A program made the position numbers and the translations under genes. Under the pieces are notes generated by a model. It was not told where the DNA came from. It ran no database searches and worked only from the letters and a program-made list of their open reading frames with translations. Positions 5,093-8,311 of a stretch of 8,311 bases of DNA are shown here, in pieces (position 1 is the stretch's first letter; the number at the start of each line of letters is the position of its first letter). The DNA is from JBQCHF01 sp051953655 (GTDB lineage: Bacteria; Actinomycetota; Actinomycetes; Motilibacterales; Motilibacteraceae), in contig JBQCIO010000055.1 in assembly GCA_051953655.1 (NCBI GenBank), positions 1 through 8,311 of the forward strand, read 5' to 3'.

Positions 5093-6181
5093 ATGACGAG
5101 CACGACGGACGCGGGTCGAACCGGGGCTGCCACCCCCCTGGTCGCCGACCTCGTGCTCGAGGGCGGCGGGGTCAAGGGCCTGGCCCTGGTGGGCGCCGTG
5201 AGCGTTTTCGCCGGGGCCGGCTACACCTTCCCCCGGGTCGCCGGCACCTCGGCGGGGGCGGTGGTGGGCTCGGTCGTCGCCGCGCTGCAGCATGCCGGCG
5301 AGCCGTTGTCCCGGCTCGAGGACGTCGCGCGCAGCCTCGACTACCGCAAGCTGCGCGACCGCGGCCTGCTCGGCCGGATCGCCGGCCCGCTGTCACCGGT
5401 CGTCGACGGCCTCTCGCTCGCCTTCGAGAGCGGCATCTTCGAGGGGGAGTACCTCCACGACTGGCTCACCGGCACGCTGCGCGACCTCGGGGTGAGCACG
5501 TTCGGCGACCTGCGCCGGCAGGACCCCGGCGACGACCGCACCGGCTCGACCATCGAGCAGTCCTACGGCCTGGTCATGACCGCCAGCGACCTCTCCCGCC
5601 GGCGCCTGGTCCGGCTGCCGTGGGACTACCCGCTCTACGGGCTGGACCCGGACGAGCAGCCGGTGGCCGACGCGGTGCGCGCCTCCGCCTCGATCCCCTT
5701 CTACTACGAGCCGATCACGCTGCGCTCGCCGGACAAGGGCGTCTCCACGCTGGTGGACGGGGGAGTGCTGTCCAACTTCCCGATCGCCCTGTTCGACCGC
5801 ACCGACGGGCGCACCCCGCGCTGGCCCACCTTCGGCGTCCGGCTGTCCAGCAAGCCGGGCCGCACGCAGTCCCAGCCGGTGGCCGGGCCGGTCTCGCTCG
5901 CGCTCGCCGTGGTCGAGACCCTCATCGAGGCCTGCGACGCCCAGCACATCGACGACCCCTGCGTGCAGGCCCGCAGCGTGTTCGTCGACACCTCCGGCAC
6001 CAGCGCCGTCGACTTCACCATCCCCGAGGAGCAGAAGGCCGAGCTGGTGGCGGCAGGAGCCACCGCCGCCCGGCACTTCCTCGCCGGCTGGGACTGGCCG
6101 CGCTACCTCGCCACCTGCCGGGCCGACGACACGAGCGGCAAGGCGGCCACCGCCGCCACCGCCGGAGAGGGAGATCGATGA
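5093..6181 (+). CDS. patatin-like phospholipase
   Basis: This 362-aa predicted serine lipid acyl hydrolase has the patatin fold. All three hallmarks are present: the oxyanion-hole glycine motif EGGGVKG (residues 23-29); the nucleophile elbow GTSAG with Ser53; and the catalytic Asp222 in VDGG(VLSNFP). Ser53-Asp222 would form the catalytic dyad. No signal peptide or transmembrane helix is evident, so it is likely cytosolic or peripherally membrane-bound. The substrate (phospholipid or other acyl lipid) cannot be told from sequence. I chose ATG 5093 over the in-frame ATG at 5063 because TAGGGT is placed for a leaderless start there and the extra 10 residues would run through the promoter. The stop overlaps the next gene's start (ATGA), so the two genes are probably co-transcribed and translationally coupled. 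The C-terminal 25 residues are Ala/Thr/Gly-rich and probably disordered. Confidence 0.93.
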   Translation: MTSTTDAGRTGAATPLVADLVLEGGGVKGLALVGAVSVFAGAGYTFPRVAGTSAGAVVGSVVAALQHAGEPLSRLEDVARSLDYRKLRDRGLLGRIAGPLSPVVDGLSLAFESGIFEGEYLHDWLTGTLRDLGVSTFGDLRRQDPGDDRTGSTIEQSYGLVMTASDLSRRRLVRLPWDYPLYGLDPDEQPVADAVRASASIPFYYEPITLRSPDKGVSTLVDGGVLSNFPIALFDRTDGRTPRWPTFGVRLSSKPGRTQSQPVAGPVSLALAVVETLIEACDAQHIDDPCVQARSVFVDTSGTSAVDFTIPEEQKAELVAAGATAARHFLAGWDWPRYLATCRADDTSGKAATAATAGEGDR

Positions 6182-7095
6182 CCAAGCTGGCGCTGCTGCC
6201 GTTCGGCGCGGACGAGGTGCCGCCCCCGCCCGGGGTGCAGACGGTGCTCTGGACCGGCGCGGGGGAGCTGCCCGACATCGCCACGGCCGCGGCCTTCTAC
6301 GTGCCCCCCTACCTCGGCGGCCGGCGGGTGCTCGAGGTCATGGACCGCATGCCCGGGCTCGAGGTCGTCCAGACCCTCACGGCCGGCTACGACGACGTGC
6401 TGCCGCTGCTGCCGGCCGGGGCGACCCTGTGCAACGCGCGCGGGGTGCACGACGCCTCCACCGCCGAGCTCGCCGTCGCGCTCATGCTGGCCGCCCTGCG
6501 CGGCATCCCCGACGCCGTGCGCGCGCAGGACCGCGGCCAGTGGGAGCACCCGTTCCGCCCGAGCCTGGCCGACCGCACCGTCCTCATCGTCGGCTACGGC
6601 TCGATCGGTGCCGCGCTCGAGCGGCGGCTGGCCGGCTTCGAGGTCGACGTCCTGCGGGTCGCGTCCCGCGCCCGCTCCGCCGAGGCCGGGCCGGTGCACG
6701 GTCTGGACGAGCTGCCCCGCCTGCTGCCGCGCGCCGACGTCGTCGTGCTGCTCGTGCCGCTCACCGAGGCCACCCGCGGCCTGGTCGACGCCGGCTTCCT
6801 GGCCGCGATGCCCGACGGCGCCCTGCTGGTGAACGTGGCGCGCGGGCCGGTGGTCGACACCGACGCCCTGCTGGCCGAGCTGCGCACCGGCCGCATCACC
6901 GCGGCCCTCGACGTCACCGACCCCGAGCCGCTCCCCGCCGGCCACCCGCTGTGGCACGCCCCCGGCGCGCTGATCACGGCGCACGTGGGCGGGGACAGCA
7001 CCGCCTTCCATCCCCGGGCGGTCCGGCTGGTGCGCGAGCAGCTGGACCGGTGGGCGAGCGGTCAGCCGCTCGAGCACGTCGTGGCGCCGCGGTAG
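6178..7095 (+). CDS. D-isomer-specific 2-hydroxyacid dehydrogenase
   Basis: This 305-aa NAD(P)-dependent enzyme is of the D-2-hydroxyacid dehydrogenase family, which reduces 2-keto acids such as glyoxylate or pyruvate, or works in reverse. The Rossmann dinucleotide motif GYGSIG is at 139-144 (VLIVGYGSIGAALERRL). The catalytic trio is in place: R222 in VNVARGPVVD, E250 in DVTDPEPLP and H269 in ITAHVGG. The substrate-binding half (1-100) is short, and the whole protein is a little under the common 310-340 aa. The exact substrate and the NADH/NADPH choice are not clear from sequence. The ATG overlaps the patatin stop by 4 bases and is preceded by GGAGAGGG at suitable spacing, so it is the second gene of that operon. 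Pairing a lipid hydrolase with a hydroxyacid dehydrogenase may be only a shared transcript. Confidence 0.94.
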   Translation: MTKLALLPFGADEVPPPPGVQTVLWTGAGELPDIATAAAFYVPPYLGGRRVLEVMDRMPGLEVVQTLTAGYDDVLPLLPAGATLCNARGVHDASTAELAVALMLAALRGIPDAVRAQDRGQWEHPFRPSLADRTVLIVGYGSIGAALERRLAGFEVDVLRVASRARSAEAGPVHGLDELPRLLPRADVVVLLVPLTEATRGLVDAGFLAAMPDGALLVNVARGPVVDTDALLAELRTGRITAALDVTDPEPLPAGHPLWHAPGALITAHVGGDSTAFHPRAVRLVREQLDRWASGQPLEHVVAPR

Positions 7096-7104
7096 GAGCT
7101 GCCC

Positions 7105-7116
7105 CCGCCCGGGCGG
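7105..7116. terminator. palindrome after the dehydrogenase, possible terminator
   Basis: CCGCCCGGGCGG is a perfect 12-base palindrome 9 bases past the stop of the dehydrogenase. No T-run follows. It may end the patatin-dehydrogenase transcript before the sigma-like gene, whose GTG is about 45 bases further on. GC content makes short palindromes common, so confidence is low. Confidence 0.3.
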
Positions 7117-7161
7117 CGCCCTCCGCTGGCGCTCGGATGCTGCAGGCCGGAGCCTTGATGC

Positions 7162-8311
7162 GTGGGGCTGGAACGGGTCGATGCCTGGGTGCCGGTCGAC
7201 GCCGGGCCGGGCGTCGGCCGAGGCCGTCCCGACCCCGAGGTCGACGTGCGGGCCCTCACCGTGGCGCGATGGCACGAGGTCCGGCGGACCGTCCTGCTCG
7301 CCACCGGCGACCCCTCGGACCTGGAGCTGCGGGCCGCGGCGGAGGACGCGACCGCCGTGGGGTTCGCCGCCCTGCGTCGCGGCTGGCGGCGGGCGCAGGA
7401 GCTGGCCGCGCCGGAGGACCTGGCGCTGGGAGCCGCGCTGGCCGCCCTGGCGCGGGACCCCCGCATCGCCGCGGCGGCGGACGAGGACGTCGAGCAGGTG
7501 CCCTCCCCGGCGGCGGGGGACGACGTCGCCCCGGACGATGAGCAGCCCGCGCATCTGCGCCATCGCGCGCGGGTGCTGTCGGTGGCCCGTGCGCTGCCGG
7601 CTCCCGAGCGGGCCGCGCTCGCGCTGGTGCTGGTCGAGGGCCGTCCGTCGCAGGAGGCGTCGGAGCTGCTCGGGGTGCGCGCGGCCACCGTGCGGCGGCG
7701 CGCGCTGCGTGCGCAGACCGGGCTGGACGGCATCGGCGCGCCGGCCGGCCTGCCGGACCCGGTGCGGGTGCTCGCCGCCGCCGCGGACGCCGTCGAGCCG
7801 ACCCGCGACCCGTGGGCCCGCGTCCTTCCGGTCGTCCGGGTCGTGGACCGGTCGGCGCGTCGGCGCCGCTTGCTCGCCGGCGGGGTCGCCGCCGCGGTCC
7901 TGCTCGGGCTCGCCGGGGTGGCGGTCGGACCGCTGAGAGAGCACGTGGCAGCGCAGTCGCGGGCCGTCCGGATCTCGGATCGGTTGGAGAGCTGGCCGCT
8001 TCGAGGCCCCCTGGCCGGCGACAGGACGTTCTCCGACGCCGCGTCGGAGGTGACTGGCGCGACGTCGACCTCGCGGCGCCTGCTGTGGGCCGGGGACGTC
8101 GGGACCACGCGGATCGTGCTCGTGCTGGACACCTCGCTGCGCCCGGGCAGCGACCTGCCGGTCGTCGAGGCCTGGACCGCGCCCGCGGGTGCGGCCGCCG
8201 CCTCGCTGGGCCGGGCCGCCACCGGCCCGGTGGACCCGGCGGTGCCGGTGGTGGCCGTCGCCGTCGGACCTGCGGGCGCGGGCGAGGAGCGAGACGGCGA
8301 GGTGCCGGTGC
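7162..8311 (+). CDS. sigma-70-like HTH protein with transmembrane segment (partial)
   Basis: This frame is open to the right edge (383 codons visible, 3' end missing). An in-frame TGA at 7156-7158 means the start cannot lie upstream, and GTG 7162, with GGAG 9 bases before it, is the first start; there is no early ATG. Residues about 31-77 (VARWHEVRRTVLLATGDPSD...GFAALRRGWRR) look like a degenerate ECF sigma region 2, lacking the usual acidic DAEDLVQE core. Residues about 144-192 (ALPAPERAALALVLVEGRPSQEASELLGVRAATVRRRALRAQ) match a sigma region 4 helix-turn-helix. After RRRR, residues about 237-258 (LLAGGVAAAVLLGLAGVAVGP) form one transmembrane helix, followed by at least 120 extracytoplasmic residues (RRLLWAGDVGTTRIVLVLD...). 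So DNA-binding and sensory-like parts are joined through the membrane. It may be a tethered sigma factor or a transcription regulator. The target and ligand are unknown. Confidence 0.75.
   Translation, partial: MGLERVDAWVPVDAGPGVGRGRPDPEVDVRALTVARWHEVRRTVLLATGDPSDLELRAAAEDATAVGFAALRRGWRRAQELAAPEDLALGAALAALARDPRIAAAADEDVEQVPSPAAGDDVAPDDEQPAHLRHRARVLSVARALPAPERAALALVLVEGRPSQEASELLGVRAATVRRRALRAQTGLDGIGAPAGLPDPVRVLAAAADAVEPTRDPWARVLPVVRVVDRSARRRRLLAGGVAAAVLLGLAGVAVGPLREHVAAQSRAVRISDRLESWPLRGPLAGDRTFSDAASEVTGATSTSRRLLWAGDVGTTRIVLVLDTSLRPGSDLPVVEAWTAPAGAAAASLGRAATGPVDPAVPVVAVAVGPAGAGEERDGEVPV

Noticed and set aside
5620..6177. Upstream in-frame extension of the dehydrogenase
   Set aside because: It is an Arg/Pro-rich out-of-frame reading of the patatin gene; the ATG at 6178 has a ribosome binding site and starts the conserved domain.
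6103..7944. 613-aa minus-strand frame opposite the dehydrogenase and sigma-like gene
   Set aside because: It spans two plus-strand genes and a terminator-like gap, with low-complexity Arg/Gly content and no domain.

Overview
The window is very GC-rich (roughly 70% or more by eye), has strong third-position G/C bias, and carries promoters of the TANNNT type set 6-7 bases before start codons (leaderless transcripts). This points to an actinobacterium. A DUF222/HNH gene with an actinobacterial-type SOS box supports that. The family could be Geodermatophilaceae or a relative (Blastococcus, Modestobacter), but that is inference from overall look.

Layout, left to right. Positions 1-170 are non-coding, with a C/G homopolymer hairpin and two short palindromes downstream of argS. 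Positions 171-1913 (minus) encode arginyl-tRNA synthetase. Its roughly 215-base upstream region (1914-2131) holds a candidate 26-codon leader ORF (2051-2131) with a dense block of Arg codons, followed by several mutually close hairpins; this looks like a possible arginine-responsive attenuator. Positions 2164-2217 hold a long nested palindrome. Positions 2230-3801 (minus) encode a DUF222/HNH endonuclease of the 13E12-repeat type. Its promoter overlaps a near-perfect LexA/SOS box, and a second long imperfect palindrome lies upstream (3891-3947).

Positions 4059-4961 (minus) encode a membrane-anchored DUF4097 beta-repeat protein. It is divergent from a two-gene plus-strand operon: a patatin-like phospholipase (5093-6181) and a D-2-hydroxyacid dehydrogenase (6178-7095), overlapping by 4 bases in ATGA. 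The divergent intergenic space has two leaderless promoters, an 8-bp-arm palindrome and three exact tandem 10-bp repeats. From 7162 to the right edge, and open there, runs a GTG-started plus-strand gene for a sigma-70-like (degenerate region 2 plus region 4 HTH) protein with a transmembrane segment and an extracytoplasmic C-terminal part.

The genes do not form one pathway. The points most worth a second look are the Arg-codon leader before argS, the SOS-controlled HNH gene lying between two large palindromes, and the membrane-tethered sigma-like protein.
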